Positions 1 through 7,008 of a stretch of DNA of 37,415 nt are shown piece by piece; positions within the stretch are counted from its first letter, which is position 1; every line of letters starts with the position of its first letter. The position numbers and the translations under genes are program-made. The notes beneath the pieces were generated by a model. It ran no database searches, had not been told where the DNA came from, and saw only the letters and a list, made by a program, of their open reading frames with translations. Location: IMG/VR virus record IMGVR_UViG_3300031862_000016, positions 1 through 37,415 of that record; one strand, given 5' to 3'. Origin of the DNA: a virus.

Positions 1-270
1 GCGGATCGGCCACTTCGCAAATTCTTCGCCGGTCAGCAGCCGTTCCATGCGCTCGTAGTTTTCTTCGTAGGTGCCGCCCCAATCGATCAGGTCCAAGAAT
101 TCTGCTTGGACATCGACCGAGCCGAGTCTGCCCTGCTTCCTGAGTTCTTCCCGGACATGGATCTCTAACGCCAATACTTGCAGCGGCATCATCTTCCGCC
201 CGTGGATTCGGTCGAAGCGTCGGCGATACTTCTCCATGTCAATGCCTTTCAGCAGGTCAGTGATTCTCAT
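1..270 (-). CDS. Hypothetical early protein, cut by the left edge
   Basis: Reading on the minus strand from an ATG at 270, the frame stays open for 90 codons to the window edge, so the C-terminus is missing here. The protein is charged and helical, starting MRITDLLKGIDMEKYRRRFD. No family is recognised. It is the last visible gene of the early minus-strand operon, starting 12 nt after the stop of the gene at 283-453. If the molecule is circular, the frame continues two codons into the right edge and stops at a TAG, giving a 92-residue protein. The frame, the codon use and the position in a chain of short genes support it as real. Confidence 0.75.
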   Translation of the reverse strand, partial: MRITDLLKGIDMEKYRRRFDRIHGRKMMPLQVLALEIHVREELRKQGRLGSVDVQAEFLDLIDWGGTYEENYERMERLLTGEEFAKWPIR

Positions 271-282
271 TCAGCGCACTCT

Positions 283-453
283 CTACATTCGGATTGTTAC
301 TTCGACGATTGTGTGGCCTTCGACGGGTTTGTATGTGAACCGGACTTTCGTGTTGATGTCATTCATGTCGCCCGACATTTTGAGCCCGAGGAAATCGCAC
401 AATTTCTTAGCCTCGTCGCCGAACACTTTGAAGTTTAATTCGTCCATTCTCAT
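283..453 (-). CDS. Small hypothetical protein, 56 aa
   Basis: This frame is too short for common ORF cut-offs, but it has a strong Shine-Dalgarno sequence (GAAGGAGGCGAA, directly before the ATG at 453) and ends at a TAG at 283. The product starts MRMDELNFKVFGDEAKKLCD and looks like a small alpha/beta protein with a basic, strand-rich C-terminal half. It overlaps the 3' end of the zinc-finger gene upstream by 47 nt. No family is recognised. The ribosome binding site and the operon position are the main support. Confidence 0.7.
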   Translation of the reverse strand: MRMDELNFKVFGDEAKKLCDFLGLKMSGDMNDINTKVRFTYKPVEGHTIVEVTIRM

Positions 454-649
454 TTCGCCTCCTTCTTGCTTTCACTCCATAAGACCGCTCATACTCAGTG
501 CTGTTGATTTCTCGGAGATTCTTCTCTGATAGCGTTCGGTGATGCGTCTGCAAACAGTTTACGCAGAAGTCGCGTTGGCAGCCGTAACAGACTGCTTTCA
601 CTTGGGTTCCGAGTCGATTGCCGCATCCCGCACAAACTCTTTCGCTCAT
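407..649 (-). CDS. Small zinc-finger protein
   Basis: An 80-residue protein whose N-terminal half carries two paired-cysteine knuckles, CAGCG and CYGCQRDFCVNC, a pattern that would bind one or two zinc ions in a B-box or zinc-ribbon-like fold. The start at 649 was chosen over an upstream in-frame ATG at 682 because it follows a GAGGGGAAAGAG ribosome site and the fold begins directly after it. The C-terminal 35 residues are basic (ARRRRNENGR) and could contact nucleic acid. It lies in the early operon, 37 nt after the previous gene. Its function is unknown; a role as a small DNA- or protein-binding modulator is only inferred. Confidence 0.7.
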   Translation of the reverse strand: MSERVCAGCGNRLGTQVKAVCYGCQRDFCVNCLQTHHRTLSEKNLREINSTEYERSYGVKARRRRNENGRIKLQSVRRRG

Positions 650-686
650 CTCTTTCCCCTCTTCGACCTGCATATGTGACAAAGGC

Positions 687-896
687 TCATTCTCGAACGC
701 TCCCCTCTTTCGTCCAACGGGTGTGCTCGTAATGGGTTTCTTTGTAACAGCCGGGTTTTCTGCAAACTTCGTCGTCGGTGCCGCAGTCTTTCGCGTCGAA
801 GTCTACGACCTCAATTTCGGTGCCTTCGGGAATATTTTGTATGTCTTGGATTAGGCCGCCTTCCATGATTACGACTATGCTCTTTTTCTCGCTCAT
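687..896 (-). CDS. Small phage-type hypothetical protein, 69 aa
   Basis: The start IVVIMEGGLIQDIQNIPEG followed by an acidic VVDFD stretch resembles a widespread family of small phage and plasmid proteins with a VxVEGGxVxDV N-terminus and unknown function. The C-terminal half holds two cysteines and two histidines (CRKPGC, THYEH) that might bind metal. Its ATG at 896 overlaps the stop of the preceding gene in an ATGA junction, a sign of translational coupling in the early operon. The family resemblance is from memory of the motif; no biochemical role is known. Confidence 0.75.
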   Translation of the reverse strand: MSEKKSIVVIMEGGLIQDIQNIPEGTEIEVVDFDAKDCGTDDEVCRKPGCYKETHYEHTRWTKEGSVRE

Positions 897-1093
897 TGCT
901 CTCTCACCACCATCGCTCTTTCTGTTTCGATGATCTTCAATGTCTGGATGAGCTCTGAGCGAATGTCATCGTAAGCGGCGAACTTTGACTGTCTATCTTC
1001 AAGTTGTTTGGCGTCGAGGCTTCGAAGTATGGCGTTGAAAATTGCGTTTGCCTCAGCGACCGCTATTTGATGTTCCTTGCTCATCTCAGTCAT
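893..1093 (-). CDS. Small helical hypothetical protein, 66 aa
   Basis: An ATG at 1093 overlaps the stop of the upstream gene (ATGA), which argues for this start rather than the longer in-frame ATG at 1141. The product, starting MTEMSKEHQIAVAEANAIFN, is predicted to be almost wholly alpha-helical and amphipathic. It ends with another ATGA junction into the next gene. No family is recognised. Confidence 0.7.
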   Translation of the reverse strand: MTEMSKEHQIAVAEANAIFNAILRSLDAKQLEDRQSKFAAYDDIRSELIQTLKIIETERAMVVREQ

Positions 1094-1224
1094 GGAATGA
1101 CACCACACTCTTTGCATGGTATTCGATGATGTTTCTCGCAAGGAAGAATAATCTCCCCAGGATGCTTTTCTGCGAATTCTCTGACGATTCGTTGAACCTC
1201 AGCACGAAACTCGGAATCTTTCAT
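1090..1224 (-). CDS. Very small cysteine/histidine protein, 44 aa
   Basis: The frame starts at an ATG (1224) that overlaps the stop of the gene upstream (ATGA) and stops at 1090, again in an ATGA overlap. An N-terminal helix (MKDSEFRAEVQRIVREFAEK) is followed by a short metal-binding-like tail, CEKHHRIPCKEC. The longer frame reaching back to 1320 lies inside the previous gene and is probably not translated. Its size, the overlaps at both ends and the Cys/His tail support a real micro-protein; its function is unknown. Confidence 0.65.
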   Translation of the reverse strand: MKDSEFRAEVQRIVREFAEKHPGEIILPCEKHHRIPCKECGVIP

Positions 1225-1706
1225 TTCTGTCGCCTCTTGCATAGTCCGGCTCGGCAGATTGGTCCGGCGCCGACCGCTCGACTGACTGGATGCGTTAATG
1301 CGTATCCACAACATGAACAAACGCTGGCTGGGTCGTCGAAAACCTCGAACACGTTTTGTCCGGACTTGAAGAGTTTCCAGGCTTCAGCTTCAGGTGTTGC
1401 AGGTGCGTTCCCGGGTATCTCCATGCTGAGCGGTAGTCTGTAGAGGAATCGTCGCATGTTCTCGGCGCGGCTGAAACCTCTAACTGCCACCAAGGTTTCC
1501 TGAATTATCCGCTGCTGGGCAACTTGATCTGGCGTTAAGCCCCGTAAATGACGGCTCACAGCATAATAGAATGCAAGACGGTCAACGACGCCTTTCTGGA
1601 CGGGTTCATGTTGCGTCGCCATCGCGTTCAACTGGTCCGCTACCTGTACGCCTCTCTCAAGCGCTCGCTGACTCAGCTCCTTTCTCTTTTCCCAATCAAA
1701 ACTCAT
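1221..1706 (-). CDS. DUF6011-like phage protein with C-terminal zinc knuckle
   Basis: A 161-residue protein. The first 110 residues are helical and polar. The last 40 contain CSCCGYALTHPVSRAVGAGP followed by IC, a pattern typical of the small phage and actinobacterial DUF6011-type module (CxxCGRxLxxPxSxxxGxGPxC) that binds zinc. The ATG at 1706 overlaps the stop of the preceding DUF932-like gene (ATGA). Proteins with this module often sit beside DNA-metabolism genes in phage early operons, as here, but no activity has been shown for the module. Confidence 0.75.
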   Translation of the reverse strand: MSFDWEKRKELSQRALERGVQVADQLNAMATQHEPVQKGVVDRLAFYYAVSRHLRGLTPDQVAQQRIIQETLVAVRGFSRAENMRRFLYRLPLSMEIPGNAPATPEAEAWKLFKSGQNVFEVFDDPASVCSCCGYALTHPVSRAVGAGPICRAGLCKRRQK

Positions 1707-2524
1707 CGTGCTTTCACCACGATCTCGGGCGCTACGAGGATGCGCTGAGCTATTCGAGAATAGTTCTCTTGGGCTAACGGCTTCTCTGCTAAGTCGTGTG
1801 TCGCAAAGGCGGTTACTGCATTGAACACATCGTAAGCCGTGATTCCATCGCTGGGTTTCAATCGGGCTTCGATCTTCTTTCCGACTATCGGGCCGATCTC
1901 AAGACGTTCTAGGACCGCTTTCAGGTCATCTTCGATTCGCACCGTCGCGGCTTTCTGAATCATCCTCTCGAAATCGACGTTCTTCTGCCGCATCTCCTGA
2001 ATTGCCGTCTTAATCCAGTCGCCGAGCTTTATCTGGCCCAAATGGATTTTGCGAACCAACAGCTCTCGGGTCCACGCCATTAATCCATTCGAGCAAACTA
2101 GGCGCAGGCCATAGAATCCGCTGGCTAAACTGTTGCTGCCATCATAGGAATTTTTGAACCAAAAGCCCTGCTGGTATCGGTCGCCTGGCATCGGCTCGAA
2201 CTCTTTCTTCTCGGTCATCTCAATCCACATGCGCCCGCCAAAGTTCCAAGTCTTGACTTTGCCGCGCACGTCATCTAACCCGAGTTCTCCAAGTTTCGCT
2301 ACAACTGCGTCGATGACTTCCTGATGATCCAGCAGTCGATACTCAGCGCTGGCCACCTGCCAAATCCGACCATTCGCTCCGACGATCTTGAAGTCGCTCG
2401 CATTTCGATACTGCCCTGCGAATCTTTCCAGATTCACGGGTTCAGGAATCGGAAGCTGCTCACGGATCTTAAGGAGCTCGTCAAGTCCCTCAAATTCGTG
2501 TCTCTCGTAAATTTTCTCGCTCAT
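1703..2524 (-). CDS. DUF932-like phage/plasmid protein
   Basis: A 273-residue protein with features of the DUF932 (phage/plasmid-like, TIGR03299) family: an N-terminal alpha/beta region, a central FWFKNSYDGSNSLASGFYGL segment followed by LVCSNGLMAW, and a helical C-terminal half. The SNG motif after the glycine-rich stretch is the best landmark. The family is common in phage and plasmid early regions and has been linked loosely to recombination or anti-restriction, without proof. The start at 2524 overlaps the upstream stop (TGATG). It is the largest gene of the early operon. The family call comes from motif recognition, so some uncertainty remains. Confidence 0.75.
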   Translation of the reverse strand: MSEKIYERHEFEGLDELLKIREQLPIPEPVNLERFAGQYRNASDFKIVGANGRIWQVASAEYRLLDHQEVIDAVVAKLGELGLDDVRGKVKTWNFGGRMWIEMTEKKEFEPMPGDRYQQGFWFKNSYDGSNSLASGFYGLRLVCSNGLMAWTRELLVRKIHLGQIKLGDWIKTAIQEMRQKNVDFERMIQKAATVRIEDDLKAVLERLEIGPIVGKKIEARLKPSDGITAYDVFNAVTAFATHDLAEKPLAQENYSRIAQRILVAPEIVVKAR

Positions 2525-2865
2525 CACTTCTTCACCGCCTCGAACCCGACAAAGGTTACGTTGCTCTCGCGAAACCACTTAACGACCTCTTCGATTTCGT
2601 CGGCTTCCTCAACGCGCCCAATTTCGAAAAGGACCTCGTCGGCTCGCTCTTCTCGCTCTAGGAATTCCTCGACCGCTTCTTCTTCTCTCTCGACGCTTTC
2701 CAGTTTTACACCCGTTCGAACCTTCGCCAACTCCCACGGCTTCAAACCGCTAACCTCTCGAATCTCACAGACTGGCCGCTCATCGCTCCCGACCTTATCG
2801 CCAAAAAATCGGCCGCTTGCGACGCTTGCGCTTACATCCACATTCCGAAACGTATATCCGCCCAT
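2524..2865 (-). CDS. Early hypothetical protein, first gene of the left operon
   Basis: A 113-residue protein, MGGYTFRNVDVSASVASGRF onward. Its middle is strongly acidic (a run of EREE, EEFLEREE and EEADEIEE blocks) and probably forms a coiled coil; the ends are beta-rich. An ATG at 2865 was chosen over a GTG at 2874 because the latter lies inside the TACC regulatory motif at 2868-2883. The first gene of the leftward operon would be the earliest product made. No family is recognised. Confidence 0.65.
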   Translation of the reverse strand: MGGYTFRNVDVSASVASGRFFGDKVGSDERPVCEIREVSGLKPWELAKVRTGVKLESVEREEEAVEEFLEREERADEVLFEIGRVEEADEIEEVVKWFRESNVTFVGFEAVKK

Positions 2866-2867
2866 CT

Positions 2868-2910
2868 TTACCACGGCTTTACCAATGGGTTACAAACAGC
2901 AATAAAGGCT
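2868..2910 (-). promoter_or_regulatory. Early operon promoter with tandem TACC motif and 15-bp box
   Basis: Read on the plus strand, TTACCACGGCTTTACC (2868-2883) holds two TACC boxes exactly 11 bp apart. It is followed by TTACCAATGGGTTAC (2879-2893), whose reverse complement GTAACCCATTGGTAA also stands before the gene at 22630. On the minus strand a TTTATT element near 2902-2907 lies about 25 nt upstream of the motif, a good distance for an archaeal TATA box with transcription starting inside the motif. The motif touches the ATG at 2865, so a bound protein would block transcription or translation initiation. Confidence 0.55.
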
Positions 2911-3009
2911 TCGGAGAGGCTCATTCAGTGTTCCGGAACCGGAGCAGCAAACACCCCGAAACCAGCCCGATTTAGGCTCCTCGACTTGGCGATTTTTGAC
3001 ATCGAGCCA

Positions 3010-3312
3010 TCATTTCTGAGCACCATCCGACGGTAGGCCCAAGTCTTTCTTTTCTTCGTCAGTTAGATGCGAGCCGTTTGCCAGCCATATCCGGACTGCT
3101 TGACGTATCAGGCTTGAGGGGTCCATACCTCGATTCTTACTCACTCTCCTAACGATCTTCGCAATCCGCTTGATCTCACGAAACGTAAACTGTTCAGTGA
3201 ATCTCTCGTCAGAGCTTGCACTCAAATGTACCACGGCGTCTTTCGCTGCATACCACAGTGTTACTAAAGATAATAAGTCATTGGGTTCAGAGTTTTGCTC
3301 TGAAGGTTTCAA
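3010..3312 (-). CDS. Ribbon-helix-helix-like DNA-binding protein
   Basis: The C-terminal half fits the ribbon-helix-helix pattern: a short strand (EQFTF), a basic helix (REIKRIAKIVRRVSKNRG), a turn and a second helix starting MDPSSLIRQAVRIWLA. The SSLIRQAV stretch is close to the family's SELIREAI signature. The start is uncertain: a TTG at 3312 gives 100 residues, while the open frame runs back to 3522 through a region that overlaps the divergent gene and has odd composition. Its location between the leftward early and rightward late genes suits a viral transcription switch, and the tandem TACC sites are a natural candidate target, but that link is inference. Confidence 0.6.
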   Translation of the reverse strand: MKPSEQNSEPNDLLSLVTLWYAAKDAVVHLSASSDERFTEQFTFREIKRIAKIVRRVSKNRGMDPSSLIRQAVRIWLANGSHLTDEEKKDLGLPSDGAQK

Positions 3313-3489
3313 TTGAATCCTAGATCCGTCCCTAACGGGACTGGCGCGAAAACAAGAGGATGGTATCAACGCCGCAACCAGGAACCTCACGCTCGCAAAC
3401 CCGACCGCCCAGACAGCCAGCCAACGTCGCTCAATGATCTCGCCGCCCAAGGGGAGAGCGACCGCCGGTATCAGAAGCGACCGTCGAAA
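3313..3489. other. Divergent region between early and late genes
   Basis: This stretch separates the minus-strand regulator from the first plus-strand gene. Frames are open on both strands but without convincing starts. On the plus strand an AT-rich element (AAAGATAATAAG, near 3262-3273) lies upstream and could be the TATA box of the rightward transcript. A 25-codon frame (3360-3437) after an AAGAGG sequence could encode a leader peptide, with weak support. No repeat or RNA fold was noticed. Confidence 0.35.
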
Positions 3490-3753
3490 ATGTTCCATGA
3501 CTTGCTTCGCTGGGAACTTCACAGAATCCGAGAAGTCATGACGTTGCTCCGAGCTGAACAGCGTGACATTCTGAATCGCGGCAAGTTTCTTCCGTTCGAC
3601 AAAGAGCTGGTCATGAATGATGATTCGGTTTTAACAGATGTTCGGCGTGGGGAAGTTCTGAAAGATCCGAAGCAAAGGCCGACCTACATTCATCCTCTCT
3701 TGGATCCGAATCGAATCCTTCAAGTTGAACAAGGTGAAATCACATGGATGTAA
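3490..3753 (+). CDS. Hypothetical protein, 87 aa
   Basis: The frame has a good ATG at 3490, although it is open upstream to a TTG at 3313. The product, starting MFHDLLRWELHRIREVMTLL, has an amphipathic N-terminal helix and an acidic, proline-containing C-terminal half. Its 3' end overlaps the next gene by 10 nt (the ATG at 3744 lies before the TAA at 3751), so the two are probably co-translated. It is the first gene of the rightward set. No family is recognised. Confidence 0.65.
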   Translation: MFHDLLRWELHRIREVMTLLRAEQRDILNRGKFLPFDKELVMNDDSVLTDVRRGEVLKDPKQRPTYIHPLLDPNRILQVEQGEITWM

Positions 3754-4055
3754 CTTGGTTCGTAGCATATGTTGTTAGCGCAGCAGTTGGAGCCGTTGGA
3801 TGGGCATTCTACTCGAACACGATCTACAATGACCAACATGACTCTCTCAGGCACATTGTCCTGGGAGCAATCGTTGGAGGATTAGCCTACCTCGGCATTG
3901 ACACAACTGTTGCGTCTGTTGCACAAACCCCATTCGCCCTCATCGGCGTTTTCTGGGCTGGATGGTGGTCAGCTGATGTTCTCGGAGGCTTAGCACAGAA
4001 GTATAGACCCCCACAACCTGGAGGAGGGAGCCCTAGTGGTGGCATCCCCGTCTAA
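3744..4055 (+). CDS. Small multi-span membrane protein
   Basis: A 103-residue protein with three hydrophobic stretches: residues about 3-23 (WFVAYVVSAAVGAVGWAFY), 38-58 (IVLGAIVGGLAYLGI) and 63-80 (PFALIGVFWAGWWSADVL). A short Pro/Gly-rich tail follows. Size and topology resemble phage holins or small membrane proteins of lysis and entry cassettes; the adjacent protease and two further membrane genes support a shared membrane-linked module. The start overlaps the upstream gene. Function is inferred from topology only. Confidence 0.65.
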   Translation: MDVTWFVAYVVSAAVGAVGWAFYSNTIYNDQHDSLRHIVLGAIVGGLAYLGIDTTVASVAQTPFALIGVFWAGWWSADVLGGLAQKYRPPQPGGGSPSGGIPV

Positions 4056-5910
4056 ACTTCACCCTTCAACGTTACCCTTCATTGCAAAAGGGTACCTTGA
4101 CGCGAATTTCCAAAACAAAATCGGTGCAGACAGAGTTCTCGTCCTCGTCTACACACACATGCCCATTCCTTACCAAAGCCCTGAAGCTCAACATTTACGT
4201 GAGCACGGGTTAGCTCCCATCAGCCACCTATTCGACGATGAGGCCGGCTGGTGGTTCATTGAATGCGAAACCAATATTGGTTACACCGCTGGCTTGAAGG
4301 CTCTCGATTCATGCGGGTTCTGCCGCAACTTCGTGAAGGAAATTCGCCCCAATCACATGATAAAAATTCCACCCGAAGACGAGAGGCGAAAGCTTTGGAG
4401 GTCTGGGTTCGGAGTCTCCCCCCAAGACCAAGGCCCCCACGCCCTCGTAGCAATCAAGAACACCGTCACCGCGATCGGCGTCCCTAAAGTCTGGGCCGCG
4501 TTAGGAACACCACCCTACGGCGGCGAGAACGGCGGCTGCAAAGAACTTAACGTCGGACATTTTGACACTGGCGCTCCACTCAACGCCGATGACAGATTTT
4601 GGCCTGACTGGATGCCGGCCAACACTGTTCCAGCTCCAAAGAGCAGAATAGTTTTCGAGAAAAGTTACGCGGGAAGCAACACAAACCCGATAGACATTAA
4701 CGGCCACGGCACCAGAACCCTCGCCATCATCGCCAGCCAAGGCGTCGGTGAAGATCCCACCAGCGGAGACCAAGGCGACTACAAAGGAATCCTCTACCGT
4801 GCCTCCCTCTACTGCTTCAAAGTTCTCGACGACGACGGCAGCGGCGCATACTCATGGCTTGCAGCCGCAATCATTGACTCACGAAATTATCCGCTTCACG
4901 TCTGCACAATGTCAATCGGAGGCCCAGAAGTGGACCCCGCCCTCGAAGGATCCATCAACGCGAACGTGCGGAACCACGGACAAATCTGGGTGATTGCAGC
5001 CGGCAATTCAGGCCAGTGGGATTCAAACAGTCCTCACGCATTCGCCTGCGATAAATCACTTAACAGTCCAGGGTCGGCGGGAGAATGCTTCGTCTGCGGA
5101 GCAAGCGACACAGGCAACCCGGACCCTAACGCCCCACCCGGAAGCGAGTTCGTGCAAACTTGGAGTTCACGACCACCCGCACAAGACGGACGAACTTACC
5201 CGCAACCACCAAGAACCAACCTCAACCCCAACACTGGAAACTATGCCGCACAATTCTACCTAATCGGACCAGGCTTAGGGATTTCCACGAAACCAAACGA
5301 ACCCGGAGAATCCGGAACCTCATTCAGCACCCCACACATCGCCGGAGTCATCGGACAACTCGTGTACGCCATCACCAACAGACACCCTGACCCACAGAAT
5401 GGAGTACCCTACCAGACCATTCAGCAAATCCGAGAAGCCCTCCTCAAGAACACTCATGAACTTGGCTACTGGACCGGAGGCAGCCAACATTGGACCCAAT
5501 CCGAAGCCTACTGCATTGAAGGATGGGGTCGAGTAGACGCTTACGCAGCCTACCAAGCAATTACGGGAGCCCCACCAACCACACGAAAAGGTCAAGCATC
5601 AAAGAGCCTAACCGGATCCGTCACAATCCACCCTCAAAGTACACCGCCGACAAGTGAACCAACAACATTAACCGTCCAAGCCGACAAGACGGATTACACT
5701 TCACGGGACACGGTTAAGATCACGGCGAAGCTCACCTTCACAAGCGACGGAGCCCCACTAGCAGCCCGAACCGTCAAAACCACATTTGCCAACTCAACCG
5801 TGGACGCTATGACAGACGGCTCCGGTACTGCCGTCGCCTCATTCACCGCTCCAGACGTCAATGCGGACACAGACGAAACATACTTTGCTCAGTTCGCTGG
5901 CGACCCTTGA
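4036..5910 (+). CDS. Subtilisin-like (S8) serine protease with C-terminal beta domain
   Basis: A 624-residue subtilase with the full catalytic set: Asp about 177 in NVGHFDTGAP, His about 224 in DINGHGTRT, oxyanion Asn about 324 in VIAAGNSG and Ser about 429 in GESGTSFSTPHIAG. Residues 1-130 form an N-terminal region without a clear signal peptide. From about 525 on the chain is Thr/Ser-rich and beta-strand-like, resembling an Ig or macroglobulin-type domain (TLTVQADKTDYTSRD). The GTG start at 4036 follows GGAGGGAG and overlaps the previous gene by 20 nt. Subtilases are rare in tailed viruses. Possible roles are virion or spike processing, entry through a proteinaceous S-layer, or host lysis. 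The fold and the active site are clear; the role is not. Confidence 0.9.
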   Translation: MVASPSKLHPSTLPFIAKGYLDANFQNKIGADRVLVLVYTHMPIPYQSPEAQHLREHGLAPISHLFDDEAGWWFIECETNIGYTAGLKALDSCGFCRNFVKEIRPNHMIKIPPEDERRKLWRSGFGVSPQDQGPHALVAIKNTVTAIGVPKVWAALGTPPYGGENGGCKELNVGHFDTGAPLNADDRFWPDWMPANTVPAPKSRIVFEKSYAGSNTNPIDINGHGTRTLAIIASQGVGEDPTSGDQGDYKGILYRASLYCFKVLDDDGSGAYSWLAAAIIDSRNYPLHVCTMSIGGPEVDPALEGSINANVRNHGQIWVIAAGNSGQWDSNSPHAFACDKSLNSPGSAGECFVCGASDTGNPDPNAPPGSEFVQTWSSRPPAQDGRTYPQPPRTNLNPNTGNYAAQFYLIGPGLGISTKPNEPGESGTSFSTPHIAGVIGQLVYAITNRHPDPQNGVPYQTIQQIREALLKNTHELGYWTGGSQHWTQSEAYCIEGWGRVDAYAAYQAITGAPPTTRKGQASKSLTGSVTIHPQSTPPTSEPTTLTVQADKTDYTSRDTVKITAKLTFTSDGAPLAARTVKTTFANSTVDAMTDGSGTAVASFTAPDVNADTDETYFAQFAGDP

Positions 5911-6194
5911 ATGCTCTCTGGGGATTCCTGACTTCCCCATTCTGGTTCACGGCTTTCACGGCCACCATCATAATCAGAGTCATCGCGGACTACTTGAAGA
6001 AACGTGTTTACTGGCAGACGGGTGGGCGACAGATCCACCTCCACCATTTCCTCTTCGGTCTTGCTCTGACGCCTGTAACATGGCTGCTCTTCTACTACGA
6101 CTTCCTAACACTAGGCAGCGTCACATCAGGGCTCGTCGCAGCACTCATCGCCTCTGAAACAAAAGAACTGATACTTCAAAGGTGGAAGAAGTGA
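5907..6194 (+). CDS. Small membrane protein with His cluster
   Basis: A 95-residue protein starting at a TTG (5907) that overlaps the protease stop in a TTGA junction. It has an N-terminal hydrophobic helix (LTSPFWFTAFTATIIIRVIA), then IHLHHFLFGLALTPV leading into a second span, and a third hydrophobic stretch before a basic tail. The HLHH cluster at the membrane edge recurs in some archaeal small membrane proteins of unknown function and could bind metal. Position between a protease and a holin-like gene suggests a lysis or envelope role. Confidence 0.65.
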   Translation: MNALWGFLTSPFWFTAFTATIIIRVIADYLKKRVYWQTGGRQIHLHHFLFGLALTPVTWLLFYYDFLTLGSVTSGLVAALIASETKELILQRWKK

Positions 6195-6481
6195 GTCAGG
6201 ATCCGCCAAGCAACCACGACATGCTGCGTGAACTACACCAGTATGTGCTAGGCCCAGATGGATTACGTGACCGATTCAAAACCGTCGAAGGCCGTGTAGG
6301 AACCATTGAAACCGCCCTAGTAGGCAGCCTTCAGAAGCCAGGCATAATCGCCAGATTCAGCACCCATCTTGATGAACATAGACGGCGGGATAAACGAAAC
6401 TTCGCTCTCTTAACCGTCACAATCACCGCCCTAGTCTCAGCCATCCGCGAATTTCTCCGCTGGACCAAGATTCTTCCGTAG
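6191..6481 (+). CDS. XhlA/holin-accessory-like protein
   Basis: A 96-residue protein with a polar, coiled-coil-prone N-terminal part (LRDRFKTVEGRVGTIETALV) and one C-terminal transmembrane helix (FALLTVTITALVSAIREFL). This layout matches haemolysin XhlA or holin-accessory proteins of tailed phages. The GTG at 6191 overlaps the upstream stop (GTGA) and follows an AAAGGTGG ribosome site; an in-frame GTG at 6182 is the alternative. It ends with a TAG. The assignment rests on topology and context. Confidence 0.55.
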   Translation: MSQDPPSNHDMLRELHQYVLGPDGLRDRFKTVEGRVGTIETALVGSLQKPGIIARFSTHLDEHRRRDKRNFALLTVTITALVSAIREFLRWTKILP

Positions 6482-6528
6482 ATGAATGAACATCGAACAC
6501 CCTGATACATAGGAGGCCCTGAGCGCAC

Positions 6529-7008
6529 ATGCCCAAGAAACGCAACAGCTCCAATAAACCGGAACCCCGTGCCAAGGGGGAGGGGGAGAGGCTAACTCCC
6601 TCTGAGAAGAAGCAGAGAAAACGCTACTTGGCAACTCAAATCAAACTCATGGAACGTGACATGACACCTGTCGATTTCAAGTTCAGCTTCGCTACCCTAG
6701 ACACCGTGCGAGAATACAATGAGCGCATAACTCATCTGTCTTTACAGAGGAAACTTGACGGACGCGACTACGGCAGCTTGCAGCATGGAGTCGCCAACGC
6801 TCTAAGGGCCCTCATCCCAAGTGGGGGAGGCGTACAGCAAACCGTTGAACTCAATCTATCACGAGGCGTGATCACGATTGACGAACTAGCAGACGCTCTA
6901 GAGGTTCTCCCGCTTGAAGGACAAGAGAAAGTTTTCGCTAGACTCAGAAGAAAGAGAGTTAAGGCTGAGGCTGTCGGAAGCACGCCTGAACTTACAGAAG
7001 TTCACTGA
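6529..7008 (+). CDS. Putative terminase small subunit
   Basis: A 159-residue protein directly upstream of, and overlapping, the terminase large subunit gene, the usual place of TerS. It has a Lys/Arg-rich N-terminus (PKKRNSSNKPEPRAKGEGER), a helical core and an acidic C-terminal helix. TerS proteins bind the packaging site on DNA and load the TerL motor. Sequence identity of TerS is always low, so the call relies on position, size and composition. AGGAGG at 6511-6516 lies upstream, with rather long spacing to the ATG. Confidence 0.65.
   Translation: MPKKRNSSNKPEPRAKGEGERLTPSEKKQRKRYLATQIKLMERDMTPVDFKFSFATLDTVREYNERITHLSLQRKLDGRDYGSLQHGVANALRALIPSGGGVQQTVELNLSRGVITIDELADALEVLPLEGQEKVFARLRRKRVKAEAVGSTPELTEVH

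Noticed and set aside
71-529. Plus-strand open frames over 71-529 and 178-438
   Set aside because: They are shadows of the minus-strand early genes, which have ribosome sites and coupled starts.
3360-3437. 25-codon leader peptide
   Set aside because: A ribosome-like sequence is present, but composition and context give too little support for a separate gene.
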